Assembly: GCF_958298935.1 (NCBI RefSeq)
Contig: NC_084929.1
Location: 7,688,001-7,752,000 of the forward strand
Direction of reading: 5' to 3'
Length of the DNA stretch: 64,000 nucleotides
Origin: Phragmites australis
Taxonomy: Eukaryota; Streptophyta; Magnoliopsida; Poales; Poaceae
Positions 45,968 to 58,655 of the stretch are shown here, piece after piece (position 1 is the stretch's first letter; each line of letters begins with the position of its first letter). The notes under the pieces were generated by a model that was given only the letters and a program-made list of their open reading frames with translations, had not been told where the DNA came from and searched no databases. Made by a program: the position numbers and the translations under genes.

Positions 45968-46267
45968 TATATATCTTACATAAATTGACTCAAGATTTTA
46001 GAAGACACTCTGGTTGCTGTTTATTATAATTACAGATAAATTATACAATATGCATGATATTAAAATGACTCTACTATCTAGGTTTATAGTGTAATATTCT
46101 TGACATAAAATAAATCAAAATATATATCAGAGGATTCAGCAATAGTGTTGTGCATCAGAGAAGTAGCAACGGTCCAGAACTAATCCTATGAGTTTTTCCT
46201 TTTGCAAATAGGAGGGAGAATCTAAATCAAGGAATGTCGTCTGCTGACAAAAGCTGAAAAGAATAAT
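45968..46267. other. AT-rich flank, nothing recognised
   Basis: 300 bases between the copia element and the next repeat. No gene or clear repeat was seen. Confidence 0.5.
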
Positions 46268-47690
46268 GTTATGGGCTGGGATTACTGTTCACCAGCGGAT
46301 ACGGTAGTATCATGTTATTGTAGCACTAGGTTAGAGATAAGATTAGATTAGTTAGAGATAAGATTTGTTAATCTACATTCTAATCTGCAGCAGCTAAACT
46401 GGGCACTTCGGATGAGATGGCTGTGGCTGCAGAAAACAGAACCTGGTCGGCCTTGGGCGAGTTTTCAAATTCAAGTCCACCCCTCTGTCAAGGCTTTCTT
46501 CGCAAAGGCAATTATTTCAGAAGTAGGTAATGGCAATAACACGCTCTTCTGGAGTGATAAGTGGCTGCATGGTCAATGCCTTGCCCAACTTGCACCTAAC
46601 CTATTTGGTGCAGTAGCAAAAAGAGCTAGGAAGAGGACAGTTTCTGATGCCCTTTGTGAGTTGAGATGGGTTGCAGACATTCAGGGGGCCACTACTGTTG
46701 CTGTGCTGAATGAATACCTTATGGTTTGGGACCTCACCTCAGAAGTTCTATTGCAACCGGCAGTGGAAGATCAGCATGCATGGCAATTCTCTTCCTCAGG
46801 AATATACTCTGCAAAATCTGCATATGAGGGGTTTTTCAATGGATCTTCACAATTCCGGCCATGGGAGAGGATATGGAAGAGTTGGGCACCAGGGAAATGT
46901 AAGTTTTTCATGTGGTTAGTCGCACATAACAGGTGCTGGACGGCGGACCGCCTTGCAAAGAGAGGACTGCCCCACCCTGAACGGTGCCCACTCTGCGACC
47001 AAGCTGAAGAAACCATTGATCACCTGCTAGTTTCATGTGTTTTTTCTCGCCAATTGTGGTTCAGGATACTTCAGAAGGTCGGCCTGCAAAACCTCTCCCC
47101 CCAGCCTGAAGACATCTCATTTGATGACTGGTGGGAAAGCACCAATCAGGGGATAGATGGGCAGGTTAAAAAGGGGCTAAATTCTATTATCATTTTGGGA
47201 GTATGGTCTATTTGGAACCACCGCAATCGGTGCGTTTTTGATAAAATTCAGCCTAATCTTGATGGAGTCTTTGTAGCAGTTTGGGATGAACTGCACCTTT
47301 GGAGTTTGGCCGGAGCTAGAGGAGTACTTTCCCTCGCTCTAACGCCAACCACTGGGTGAGTTTAGTCCTCCATAGCGGTCTAGGGTCTTGTTTTCTACCA
47401 GGCAAGAGAGTTAGGTTTTGGGTTTCTGTTTTTGTGAGTGTGGGTGTGGTGTTGTACGGGGTTTCTTAACCCCTTCCTCCTTTTCTTCTTAATATAATGA
47501 TACGCAGCTCTCCTACGTGTTCGAGAAAAAAAAAGGACTGACTCTTATATAAATGAAGGTGCAACACCTATGGCAATCAAGCAAGAAGAAATAGGTCTAG
47601 TTCCTAGTCCTCTTGCCTAAGTCTCCTTTAATATTTTGTCTTCTTAATCTATAGTTTAATCTCTCTGGCTATTTTCACGATGGATGTTTA
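46268..47690 (+). repeat. Probable copia-type LTR remnant interrupted by a LINE
   Basis: Left of the LINE is gttagagataagattagatt, with the element ttagagataagatt repeated at 46331 and 46353. Right of it are a TATA-like gactcttatataaatgaagg and ggcaatcaagcaagaagaaa, the usual order of U3, TATA and R in short grass copia LTRs (recalled pattern). Neither terminus is certain. Confidence 0.4.
46379..47533 (+). mobile_element. 5'-truncated L1-type LINE, 3' end of ORF2
   Basis: A 315-codon ORF (46412-47359) is preceded in frame by LQQLNWALR, so coding begins upstream of the first Met and the element is truncated. It contains the zf-RVT domain of plant LINE ORF2: WKSWAPGKCKFFMWLVAHNR, then CPLCDQAEETIDHLLVSC (Cys-Cys-His-Cys), then a tryptophan-rich tail (GVWSIWNHRNRCVF). 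The 3' UTR ends ttaatataatgatacgcagc, a familiar plant LINE 3' end, then an A-run at about 47524. The frame is intact, so the insertion may be recent. It cannot move by itself without endonuclease and reverse transcriptase. Confidence 0.9.
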
Positions 47691-50600
47691 CACTAATAAA
47701 AAAAGAAAAGATGCTTCCACTAAGACTGAATAAGAGAATTTCATTGCATGGAGTCAGTAGGGAAAATGGATATAGTTATCTAAATTGTTAGACAACCTAA
47801 TCTAATTATTTGGGTCTCTCTCAAAGTTCTACCAAATAATATCCTCTCTCCAGAGCCTAATCCGACAATGAAAAGTGCTGGTATATGCATGTACGTATTC
47901 AGATCCATGCTTTATTTATTGGAAAGACAAGTAAAATTGCACAACATGTCCATCACTGACAAGATATTTTGTTTTAGATGTCACTATAATTTATTGATTT
48001 TACCCTTATTCAAATCTATGAAAATGATTGGCACTTTTTTCAGTGACGTTGAAATATACATAACTAACTACAATTAGAAACCAAACGGATCCCAGACCAT
48101 TTTGACCAATATATTTTAATTCGACCAAGAAAATGGATTCAGCTACAGGCAAACAGGATTGGGTGCAGCAACATATAAACAGTACTAGTAGTTAGATGTA
48201 CTGAAGATCGGAAGATGACTCATTAACTTCTATTTGTTGGATCAATGCTCTGGCCAAATAGCACCAGAAGAAATAGAGAATGCAACACCATCCGTTGTTA
48301 TGCAAGCAGGCATGGTTATTGGTTAGGTAACGAAGGTGTAGGGCTTGAAAATTAGGCCATCGTCGTAACTACCACAAAAGATAGATGAGTACTTTCACTA
48401 TATTCCTAATGCGTACTAATCGATATTATCAAAATTCAATAACTTCTCTACTTACAGCTTAAACATAAAATGATTGCTTGTTGCATAAATGCATAAATAG
48501 TATGTCAACTGTTCAGATAACAAATATACATTTTTCTGAAAGTTCATGCCAGAGAGAAATTGATTGTTGCATTAGAGTTTCTATCTGTTTGTTTCTGAAA
48601 GTTCATTTTTTTTCGTGGTGCCCCATTATAATATTGTTCCTGACCTGCATCTTCTCCTCAGCCATTGGTTGAGACCAACAGTAAGGTTTCCCTTTAGGTA
48701 ACTTCAAATGGACACCACTATAATCTATATGCCATGACACAAAACAAAAGGAGACAGCTGAAAGTTACACAAAAGCGGCCGTGGTTATCTGCATACTTTC
48801 ATCAAGGCTAAAACTAGTCCTGATGCAGTCCTTTTTAGGTTCATATACTCCAGTATTTGCTCTATCCTGACAAAAGCAATCGTTTAGCATTCTTTGATAC
48901 TCTGCTTTATGTTCATATATCAAAAAAACTTTAGGTCCTCAGTGTGATCATCTGAGGCCTAGCAATAATCTGAAGAAGAGTATCATTTCTAATATAACGC
49001 GATTGAGGGATTCATTGGTTGATCAAGTGTACAGAAACATAGTTGTTCTATTGAACATCGACCTTGAGGAGATGACGAGCCTTTCTGGTTCTTCATAGGA
49101 AGAGCATGCAGTTGATCGGTACAGTGGAGAGGAATATCTGATCGGCGCCAACCTTGATTCCTGCAAAAGTGCCAGCTGCAGTTTATTGATAAGCCATAAG
49201 ATTTCCTTGACAGCCTGTTTTTGTTCCTTGTGACTAGATTTTTCGATAATGTTGTGACTAGATGATGGAATGGAACAGTGACAAGCAGATAGAAGGGATA
49301 TCCGAATACAAAGTTGATGGCAAGTGGGAGATATTCATGGCTGACTACGAAGGGACCAATATAGTACAATTCGGATAGACATCCAACAACATATTTCTGC
49401 ATCTCTTGGTGGTACCTCCTTTCAGCATTAGTAGTACGTAAAAATTGAACTGTGTAGCATGAGAATCCTGTCCACTCGACTTCCAATGCAATAAAGCATT
49501 ATTATATTGGGTAGCGAACACATCCATTGTCACTTCCTCCTTTACCCTTGCGATTCCTATCCATATCTTTTTTTTCTTCCGAGACATTTGTGAATATCAT
49601 CAGAATGGACAACAGTTGTAGCTATTTTTTAATCATTTCTTCTCTTTAGTGCTATTCCTGGAATTGGACTGATTACCTAGAGGATTACTATACTGATAAG
49701 TCCACTCTCGTGATAATTGCTTTTCTGAAAATTCACGACCCCCAAACTCGTTCCGTTTCCACTTAGAGCGAGCCCAGCAGACGGAGCTCTTTTTGTTCTT
49801 CCCGATCTGATTACGGAACAACTCTCGCCGCCATGGTCGCTCGCCTCACTGCCCGCAACCACGATGGCCTGGCTCGCATTCCGCTCAGGGCTCATTTGGC
49901 AACAGTGGAACACAAACCAGGGGAGAATCAATCCACATGGGGATAAGGTTGGTCCCCTCCCACTACCCAATCCACTACCACACTGGGGGGTTTAATCCAT
50001 TGCTTAATCAAAACATTTGGGATGACTTGGATTCGTATGGAATGGTTTTATGAAGCAGCTCTGTACTACCTCTGCTCGTACTAAGAAAAGAACTAGATGA
50101 AGTACTCGTGCACTAGAAATACAGCAAGTCAAGGATTCATTTTCTTTCTCAACGCGTGGCTTGAAGCTGTAGTGTAAGTCAGATTATGTAACACTTAAAT
50201 GCATGTGCATGCTGCCTTGATCAGACTACGTAAAGTATTTATACATGACTTCACGTAATGAATTTGATTAACCCTAAATGCATTGTGTATTACTTTAGCA
50301 TTTGAAGTGGATCAAAAGATAACTCTGCTAGATCCAAACATAATTACAGAATGCTAAATATATGTTGAGTACAAGGTTTCGCCTCGTCTTAAAATCTATC
50401 TCCATATTAATACATAAAGTTGAAAACTAGTTCTCTCATAAAAAAAATAGCCTATGAAGATTTTCCCGAACAGCATATTTTGATTGGAATAGCTCCTAGA
50501 ATGAAATTATGTAGTATCTGGACCAAATGAAATCATTGCGATGAGAAAATATTTGGAGGAAAAGCACAAGTGCACCGTAATAGATAGTCGAGGATACCAC

Positions 50601-50920
50601 AAGTGCACAATAACATAACTAATGGTTTAAGAAGATACAATGTTAAAAAAAAACCTTTTAAGACGAGGCAACATAATGCTAAATATATGTTCTCAAAGTG
50701 CTGCATCACCAAAATGAGCGAGAGAAAGAGAGTAGCTAAATATATGTTGATAATAGCTCCTTTTAAGAAGATATGTGTTCATAAGTGGACAACAACATAA
50801 TGCTATTATCATCAATTCTTCCCTTTCTTTAAGGTGAACAAGTTCGACTCTTATATTAGCTATTATTTATTTATTTTTCCTAAAAGTTGTATAACTCATG
50901 TGTACATTTCACTGTTTTAG
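47691..50920. other. Unassigned DNA, possible gene remnants on the minus strand
   Basis: Minus-strand ORFs at 48989-49486 (165 codons), 49345-49587 and 49677-49970 have no recognised family. The last lies in a GC-richer patch with a good start context (ACCATGGCGGCGAG near 49832) but stops after seven codons. An inverted pair gcctcgtcttaaaa (50378) / ttttaagacgaggc (50657) flanks 265 bases and could mark a small fold-back repeat. Confidence 0.35.
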
Positions 50921-51050
50921 AACTGCATTGATGCCATTGACGACACCCACATTCCTATTACTGTCTATGAAGAAAAGCAAGCTCCTTATAGGAACCGAAA
51001 AACTACATTGAGCCAAAATGTCATGCTAGCCTATGATTTTGATTTGAAAT
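50921..51050 (+). pseudogene. PIF/Harbinger transposase relic (DDE_Tnp_4)
   Basis: After an acceptor-like tgttttag the frame reads NCIDAIDDTHIPITVYEEK, then QAPYRNRKTTLSQNVMLAYD, then FDLK. This is the first catalytic-Asp block of plant PIF/Harbinger transposases (C.GAIDGTHI, RN.KG..SQNV, DFD). The Gly after AID is Asp. Only about 43 codons remain; the copia element begins exactly at the 3' side. Confidence 0.8.
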
Positions 51051-53544
51051 TGAAGGTTCATCTAGCCCCTAAGTGTGATTTTGGTAATTAATGATAACAC
51101 GTATGGACTAGCAATTATATTGAGAATTGTTAGTATGTTGTTATATAGGTAATATATGGAGGATTGAGCATGGATTTATTGAGGAATGACATATGATCAA
51201 GAGCGATGCATCAAGATGAATGAGCTTTAGGTGATGCTCATGAGATAAAGGAGAAGCCCAACAAGATTAACGATAAACAAGAACACTAAGTTACTTGTGA
51301 AGATGAAGTGACTAAAGGTATGAGATTGCCAATTGAGTTTTATGGACTAACCTATGTGCTATGTACTTGAGAGTGGGGTTAGGTTCCATATGAAGATTGA
51401 CAATAAGAGTGAAGGCCAAGTTACTTGTGAAGATCAAGTGACTTAAGGTATAAAATTGTTAATTAGGTTTTATAGACTAACCCATCTGCTTTGTACTCAA
51501 AAGTGAGTTAGGGTTAGATTCCATAAGAAGGCATGAGTTGAATAAAGATATTCAATATGCCAAGTTGGAAGAGCAATATCAAAACAATCTTAGTTGACAA
51601 TTAATATGCTTCATGCTTGTGGTTCATGCTTTGGTGGTGAACCAAATGAATATGATGCAAAGAGTGAAGTCTTTTATGCTTGGTGCATTGGAAGCTATCA
51701 AGATATCTTCACTAAGCTTCCAAGATTGAGTGAAGATCGAGATGGGAAGTGAGAATGATCATCGTCATCAAGAGAAAGAGGAGTTGATGATGAGCCTCGA
51801 AGAGCTATGAAAAATATCGAGGCTTGGATGATGTGTTTGCCAACTCCAAATGGGATTGCTCAAGGTAAAGGTTTAACTAGAATATATTTTCTAGTTTTCT
51901 CGGTCTCAAGTAGTTTAGTGGGAGACTGGGTTATAGCATCGATAGTTGTACTATAATCATGTGCTTAGTGCGGGACGGGTTTGTGTTGAAAGTTCATTTT
52001 AGGAGTCTGAGATATCTAAAAGGTGTTTTAGATTTAACCTTTATTGTTGTCGGCCTTAGTGGCAAAAAGTAGTTATTTCTATGTCTTAGTGGTGTTTGGC
52101 ATGTTCCATATGGTAACTAGTTTAATCTTAGGGGATTAAATTTTGTACAATGGATGAAAGTATCTAAATTGACTTTTAGAGTGTTCCTAGTGTTGATATA
52201 ATGTGGTTGAGATCATGAATTCAATAGGAATGTGCAGCCCTCTAAATAAGTTTTTTGTAGAGTCTGAGATCACCAAAATAGGATATCAGGATCAAAAGTT
52301 ATCGATGTATTTTAGAGTATCAGCTGTGCTGAAATTGGAAGTTCCGATGTGTCAGAAGTTCTAATAGATCGGAAATTCCGATATGTCAGAACCTTCGATT
52401 TTCAAAAACATGGGGCACTCGGGTTTGAGTTGTTTTTTTTTTTTTTGGAACAGATGTTCTGATGCAAACATCCAAAGTCCCGATGACTTGTTTTTTCCAG
52501 GCCTAGGAGTGAGTTTTGCCTGGATTCAACCGTTGGGACACATAAGATCGGATGTTCCAATCTAGGGACCAAAAGTTCCGATTTGTGCAGTTTGAGTCCA
52601 ACAACTAGTTTTCCAGAGTGGGGTATAAATACCCCTTTGCCTCCTTGCATTGTAGAAGGTCTTTGGAAGTTCCTTGGCTGCCTTTGTGGTACTTGTGAGA
52701 GGTGTTAGAACTTAGTGTTCCACCTTTTAGTGCTTCCCTCCCCTCTCTATCAAGAATTCATGAGAATCAAGCCTTTGCAGCTTAGTGAGGATAGAGTGAG
52801 GCGTGTGAAGCTTGGGTTGCTTGCATATGTCACATTAGTTGTGTGTGTTTGAGCACTTAGTGTTGATTGTGCGCGAGTTTAGGAATTTGTTACTAAGACC
52901 GCCGTCTCCTAGACAGCTTGGTGTTAGATTATCGGTGATCTCCTCAAGTGAAGATTGAAGGGGGGACTGAAAGTCATAGCAGAACTCAACATCTCCAAAG
53001 TGGAGTTGGCTATAGTGGAGACGAGAAGTGCAGCTGTGCAACCTTGTGATGAAAAGGGTTGAAAGAGACCTAGCTCAAGTATGACTGAACTTCCTCAACG
53101 GAGGCATAGGATATCGGTGGATATCCGAACTTCGGTAACAAATCATTTGTCTCCATATTTTGTTACTCTTGTGTATTACATTAATTTAATTGCTTGTATG
53201 CTTATTTAAATGTGCATTGAGTTAATTTTGTGAGATTCAATCTAGCTGTTTTTACCTGCATCAGAACATCCAATGAACAATACCTAAACATCTGATGAAC
53301 CTTCTGATTAGAGTTTCTTGCATATCTTGCTAAAATCGAATAATCTTTGTCACCTTAGAATTGTAACCTTCATATTTCTTTAGGGTGATTGTGCACTAAT
53401 TGAGCCTAGCATATTTAAATTTTTCACTTGTGAAATATCCTCTAGTTTATTTCCATTGTGAGTTTAGGCCAACTATTGAATAAGAGGATGAAGTTTTTAA
53501 AAATACCTATTCACCCCTCTCTAGGCGACATCATTGTCCTTTCA
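51051..53544 (+). repeat. 5' LTR of the second copia element
   Basis: TGAAGGTTCATCTAGCCCCT to ...ATTGTCCTTTCA; 2494 bp. It contains an internal direct repeat with a period near 130 bp (aagttacttgtgaagat at 51288 and 51418). It also has many TTCCGAT/ATCGGA-type motifs and a palindromic TATA box, ggggtataaatacccc, at 52620-52635. Confidence 0.85.
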
Positions 53545-53546
53545 AT

Positions 53547-53562
53547 TGGTATCAGAGTCAAG
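53547..53562 (+). other. Primer-binding site of the second copia element
   Basis: TGGTATCAGAGTCAAG, two bases after the LTR end; initiator tRNA-Met type with one change. Confidence 0.9.
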
Positions 53563-53589
53563 TCTCTCTTTTAGGGCTTTACCACCTAG

Positions 53590-55270
53590 ACAGTAAATAT
53601 GCTGACTAGTGAATTAGTGTACATAGAACCACTTATTTTGAGTGGAGTACTCGTATGCTTACTATTTTTAGAACCTTGGTTTCTCAAATAGAGCAAGTTG
53701 TAGATGTGAGCATTTCTCCTTCTAATGATAAGTTCATATCATTTGATGAGGAAGAGAAGTACATACATCTCAATTCTCAAGCTACTAATACTTTATTCAA
53801 TGCTTTGAGTGAAGATGTATTTGAAACGATTATACCGCTTGAAGATGCTCATCTTATTTAAACAATGCTTAAAGAAAGATATGATAAGCCCAAATGGGAT
53901 GAAGAGGTTTATCTTCTGAAGACATCATTTGAAGAATGCTCTAGTTCATTGTATTATCATGAAGAACACCAAATGACTTTTCCTTTTGTCCAAGAGGATT
54001 TAACTTTGTTATCTTCCTCACCAACATACAAATTTGAGCAAGGTATGATATGGTGAGTGTGATTAGTAAGTGTCCAATCCTTCATTTGGACTTTAATAAC
54101 ACTAGAAATGAAATTTCTATATCTACTAGTGTTATTAACTTTTGCATATCTTCTTGTATTGAAATACATATTTATCATGATAATATGTTTCTTTGTCCTC
54201 ATAGTGATGCATATATTTTCACTAGTACTTGTGAGACTAACATTTTGAAAGAAATAGAAGCTTGTGAGAGACAAAGCTTAGGTGTAGAGGCCACAAAGAA
54301 AATCAAGAAGAAGGCTCTACCTAGGAGAAGATCAAGGATAAACAAGATGTACTATACATGTCATCAATAGACATTATAGCATAGATTGAACTCAACTTGG
54401 AAGTAAAGCATCCACTTCTCTAAGGTGCTCATCCCCTCACTCTGATGCTCCATTGTGCCTTATGGCAAATGCTAAAAACAAATCAGTAAATGATGATAAT
54501 AGTATTGCTAGTAATGATGCTAGTGATAGTGATGAGTTTGAGTTTGATCTTTCGTGCAAAAAAGGATATGCCTAAAATCATCAAACTCATGAGCACAATA
54601 GAAAGCCAAGAGAAAATTGAAGAGCTTAAGTCCTTAAATAAGAAATATGAAAAACTTAAAGAACCTCATAGTTCTTTATCTAATATTTATGGGGATCTTA
54701 ACATCAAACATAGTTTTTTTATTGATAAATTAGATGCTATGCCTCTAGTAGATTTAGAAATGACATATCCTAATTGTCATGCTTTATCTAAGGATAAATT
54801 CACTATTTCTCCTATTGATGATGTTTGTGTTTTAAACTCTATTTCTCATATAGAATATATGGAGAATGAAAATGTTGAGCTAAGGGCTCAACTTGAAAAG
54901 CTTACTAGCAAGTATGTGAAACTACAAGAAGATTATGATGAGTTTTCGTGTACTCATGAAAATCTTGTAGCTTCTCATACCAAGCTAGAAGTAGCTTACG
55001 AGGAGATTCTCACAGTAGTAAAATCATATAAACCTCATGTGAACAATAGCACACATTTTTACATAATATAGATTTAACATGTGCTAGTCCTAGGAATTCA
55101 TCTATTATAAATTCTATATGTAATGATGAATTATCCTTTATTCCTTTTTACTCTAACAAAATTGTCTCCTCTAGTTCTATTTGTGATTTTAATCTTGTAG
55201 AGGAAATAAATGAGCTCAAGGATCAAGTCAATTCTTTGAAAAAGGATTTGACTATGTTCTTCAAAGGGTA
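53590..55270 (+). pseudogene. copia gag relic with coiled-coil C-terminal part
   Basis: 53655-53861 (MLTIFRTLVSQIEQVVDVSI...) and 53865-54056 (MLKERYDKPKWDEEVYLL) are consecutive pieces of the gag core in one frame with a stop between. 54490-55071 encodes a long Glu/Lys/Leu-rich coiled coil (ENVELRAQLEKLTSKYVKLQ) typical of extended Opie/Ji gag. The zinc knuckle region (Cys/His around 54350) is not recognisable as CCHC. Confidence 0.72.
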
Positions 55271-55845
55271 ATTATGAGAAATTGGAAGTAGCACACTTCA
55301 AATTTTTGTGGGATCTAGATAATAATGTTTATGATTCATTCAATCCAAAATATGCAAAAGAATTCATACCAAATGCTTGAGTTGCTCTTATATGCAATAG
55401 TAATGAAGATTGCAAAATTTTTCCTTTTGCTTGAGTTTTACAGTCCCCTTTGAATGGCCTTATTGAACATGTAACATTATAAGATGTTAACTATTTGTGA
55501 TAAACAAGATACTTATTATAATGTCAACAATTTTGCTATGCTTAAGTTTGAGCCTAATCCATTGCACATGTGTTTTGGATATTAATTTCAGACTCATGCT
55601 TGACTTGTCTTTAACTGAATTTGTTTCAATTGGTATGTCTTGGATTTTAAATTGGTATGTCTTGGATTTCCAATTAGTATCTCCTGTAAGTATACTATCG
55701 GTGTCTTTTGAAATTTAATTGATATCTTTTGTAATTCTATTTTATATATTTTTTTAATTGGTATCTTTTTGAAATCTCATTTGGAATCTCTTTAAACCCC
55801 TTTGACCCATTATATAGCATGATCTCCATAAATTATTCATAAACT
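55271..55845 (+). other. Deletion-junction zone between gag and 3' LTR
   Basis: AT-rich, with a short repeat, ttggtatgtcttggat, twice at about 55630-55670. The pol genes expected here are absent. Confidence 0.5.
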
Positions 55846-57110
55846 AATGTACCAGAAGTTCCATACCAAGTTTTGATGTGTCAGAAGTTCCGATTGGTAG
55901 ATTGGAAATTCCGTTGTGTCAGAACCTCCGATTTTCAGAAACATGGGGCTCTTGGGTTTGCGTTTTTTTTGGATTGGATGTTCCGATCTAAATATTGAAA
56001 GTTTGATGAGTTTTTTTCCAGGTTTGGGAGTGAGTTTCGCCCAGATTTGACTGTTGGGATACATAGGATCAGATGTTCTGATCTGGGGATCGAAAGTTTC
56101 AATCTATGCAGATTGAGTTCAGTGACTAGTTTTTCAGAGTGGGGTATAAATACCCCTTTGCCTCTTTGTGTGGGAGTAGGTCTTTTGAAGTTCCTTGGCT
56201 ACCTTTGTGGTGCTTGTGAGAGGTGTTAGAACTTAGTGTTCCACCTTTGAGTGCTCTCCTCCCCTCTCTATCAAGATTTTGTGAGGATCAAACCTTGGTG
56301 GCTTAATGATGATACAGTGAGGTGTGAGGAGCTTAGGTTGCTCGCACATATCACATTAGTTGTGTGTGTTTGAGCACTCAACGTTGATTGTGCATGAGTT
56401 TTAGAGTTTGTACTCTTGGAGACCACAGTCTCCTAGACGGCTTGGTGGTGGATTACGGGCGATCTGCTCAAGTGAAGATTGTGAGGAGGCCCGAAAGTAG
56501 TGGCAGAACTCACTATCTCCAGAGTGGAGAAACAGTTTGCCATTGTGGAGATGAGGAGTGCAGTTGTGCAACGTCAGGAGGAAAAGGGTTGAAAGAGACC
56601 CGACTCAAGTGTGACTGAGCTTCGTCAATGGAGATGTAGGATATTGGTGGATATCTAAACTTCAGTGACAAATCATTTGTTTATGTATTTCCTTACTCTT
56701 GTGCATTACATTAGTTTAATTGCTTGTATGTTTATTTGCATGCGTATTGAGTTAATTTCGTGATATTCAATCTAGCTATTTTTACTTGCATCGGAACATC
56801 CAATGAATAGAACCGGAATATCTGATGAACAGTAGTATCGGAACATCTGATGAATAGTAGCAAACCTTCCGATTAGAGTTTCTTACATATCTTGCTAGAA
56901 TTGAATAATCTTTGTCACCCTAGAATTGTAACCGTCATATTTGTTTAGGGTGATTGTTCACTAGTTGAGACTAGCATAGTTAAAAATTTCACTTGTGAAA
57001 TATCCGTTAGTTTATTTCCGCTATGAGTTTAAGCCAACTATTGAAATAAGGGGACAAAGTTTTTAAAAACACCTATTCACCCCCCTTTAGGCGACATCAT
57101 TGTCCTTCCA
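55846..57110 (+). repeat. Truncated 3' LTR of the second copia element
   Basis: It matches 52320-53544 of the 5' LTR, including tgtcagaagttccgat, the TATA palindrome at 56141-56156 and the ending gcgacatcattgtccttcca. The first about 1.27 kb of the LTR is missing. The repeat near 56790-56870 is expanded (cggaacatc...gatgaa three to four times). Confidence 0.85.
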
Positions 57111-58655
57111 TAAATTTATATGGGAATGTAGGAATTTTGGAGAAATTTCATGGAGGAAATTGACAAAGAGGTCTAAGCTCATGGAAATTTGAGTATTTCC
57201 CTCCAAAATCATGTAGTTCTTTCATGTAAAGCATAGAACTAACTCAATAGAACAATTCCTGTGTTCTTGGTTTTCTAAGAAATTAGCAATTCACTAGATA
57301 CGCGACCTCAATTCTTGTGTCTTTTCTCTTTCTCTATACAAGATTCCTCATTAAAATGAAGGGCTCTAACAAGAGGTGCTCAATTCAACTTCCCAATTTG
57401 CACATACGGATGGAAATGTTGTTTAGTGTTAGTATTCCAAACCTTGATGCTCAGATGGACATGTTGCGTAGTTTAGATGAACCTCTCATTTTAGGTAGAT
57501 CAGAATTCGAGCAATTACATTCTAGAAACTAAAATATCCACCTCCATCATAGAAATTGTATGTTGACCATGTTCTTCATCAGCAAACCATGGTCCTAGAG
57601 AACAAATCGCATCCCCCATATACTAACCAGTAAGTCAAGAAATGGGCACCAACCAAAGTACAATCTAGCAAGAATATCATAAAGTTGCTGGAGCTCATCT
57701 ATTGGTGTCATTGTAGAATAAGCAATCACCTAGCACCACTCGGTAATCATGAGGAACTGGTAATCACTCATCACTCACCAGATTGTTGAAGAACTTGAAT
57801 CAAAGCCTAGAACTCGAGTAGTTGAGCCACCAAATTCTACATATGAACCACCGACACTACACAGCTGATATATTGCACTCGACTACCAAATCCGTGAGAC
57901 AAAGCCTAAATCCCATGTTATACTTACACCAAATATGTGTGTAGTAAGAGGAGGAGGAGATAGGGTACCTACGATTGAACACCTTACTACAACTATAAGA
58001 TCCATAAGGGTTCAATTTGTCTTGACTGAACTCTAGCATGAAGGAGCAGGGGATCTTCCACCAAAGATTGAAGGAGCAGGGTATCGCCCCACCCCCGCAC
58101 CATGATCTAGCATAGGGGAAGGAGCAGGGGATTGTCCCCTTAATATCTAGCACAAGAGCTAGGGATTCAGCACAAAACCCTAGCACGAAGGAGAACAGGA
58201 GGAGGGGGATGGGGGTGAGGGAGGAGAAGGAGCCACACCTATGTGGAGTTGTCATTGACATCGGACTCGATGGTCGCATGAGGAGGAGTGATGATGCCTT
58301 TTGTGAGGAGTGTCGCATCAATTTTGCGAGGGTGGTCGAGTGACGCGAGAACACTCCCGGCTTGTGGTGGAGTTGCTAATTTCTCTCTTGGATCGGTGGG
58401 GACCGAATTGGATTGTTTCCATCCCCGGCCGCTGCTAAATGCTATTTCGGCTTGACCCGAGATAGATTCCCATGTGTGGGTTTTGTTCCATGGGTGGCTG
58501 GGATCGGCCCCCAATCCAGGGCGATACATGTGTTGCCAAATGAGCTCTCAAGCATCCTCAGACCCTAGGCTCCCCCGCCCACACGACTTTGACGGATCAA
58601 GTGATGGCTCGATGGTGCGCAGGAGGTCGAGTGGAGCCACGTCAGGCAATGGTGT
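57111..58655. other. Unassigned DNA, GC-rich toward the right
   Basis: 57111-57540 is AT-rich with an unrecognised 71-codon ORF. 58030-58650 is GC-rich with three gaaggagcaggg copies (58038-58133) and looks like the 5' region of an old repeat or gene, interrupted at 58655 by the solo LTR and resuming at 62206. Confidence 0.4.

Larger units (their letters stand above)
51051..57110 (+). mobile_element. Second copia (Opie/Ji-like) element, gag only
   Basis: Full 5' LTR (51051-53544), primer-binding site, gag relic and a partial 3' LTR (about 55846-57110). No protease, integrase, reverse transcriptase or RNase H was found, so pol is deleted. Pentamers next to the ends are gaaat (51046-51050) and taaat (57111-57115), a near-match target duplication. 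It depends on other elements for movement and is probably dead. Confidence 0.82.

Noticed and set aside
37217..45972. A target duplication for the first copia element based on a shared ttacat
   Set aside because: The hexamer lies 2 bases outside one LTR and about 8 bases outside the other, so it is not a true flanking duplication.
48989..49486. Minus-strand 165-codon ORF
   Set aside because: No family signature, and a second overlapping ORF in another frame has equal claim; left as unassigned.
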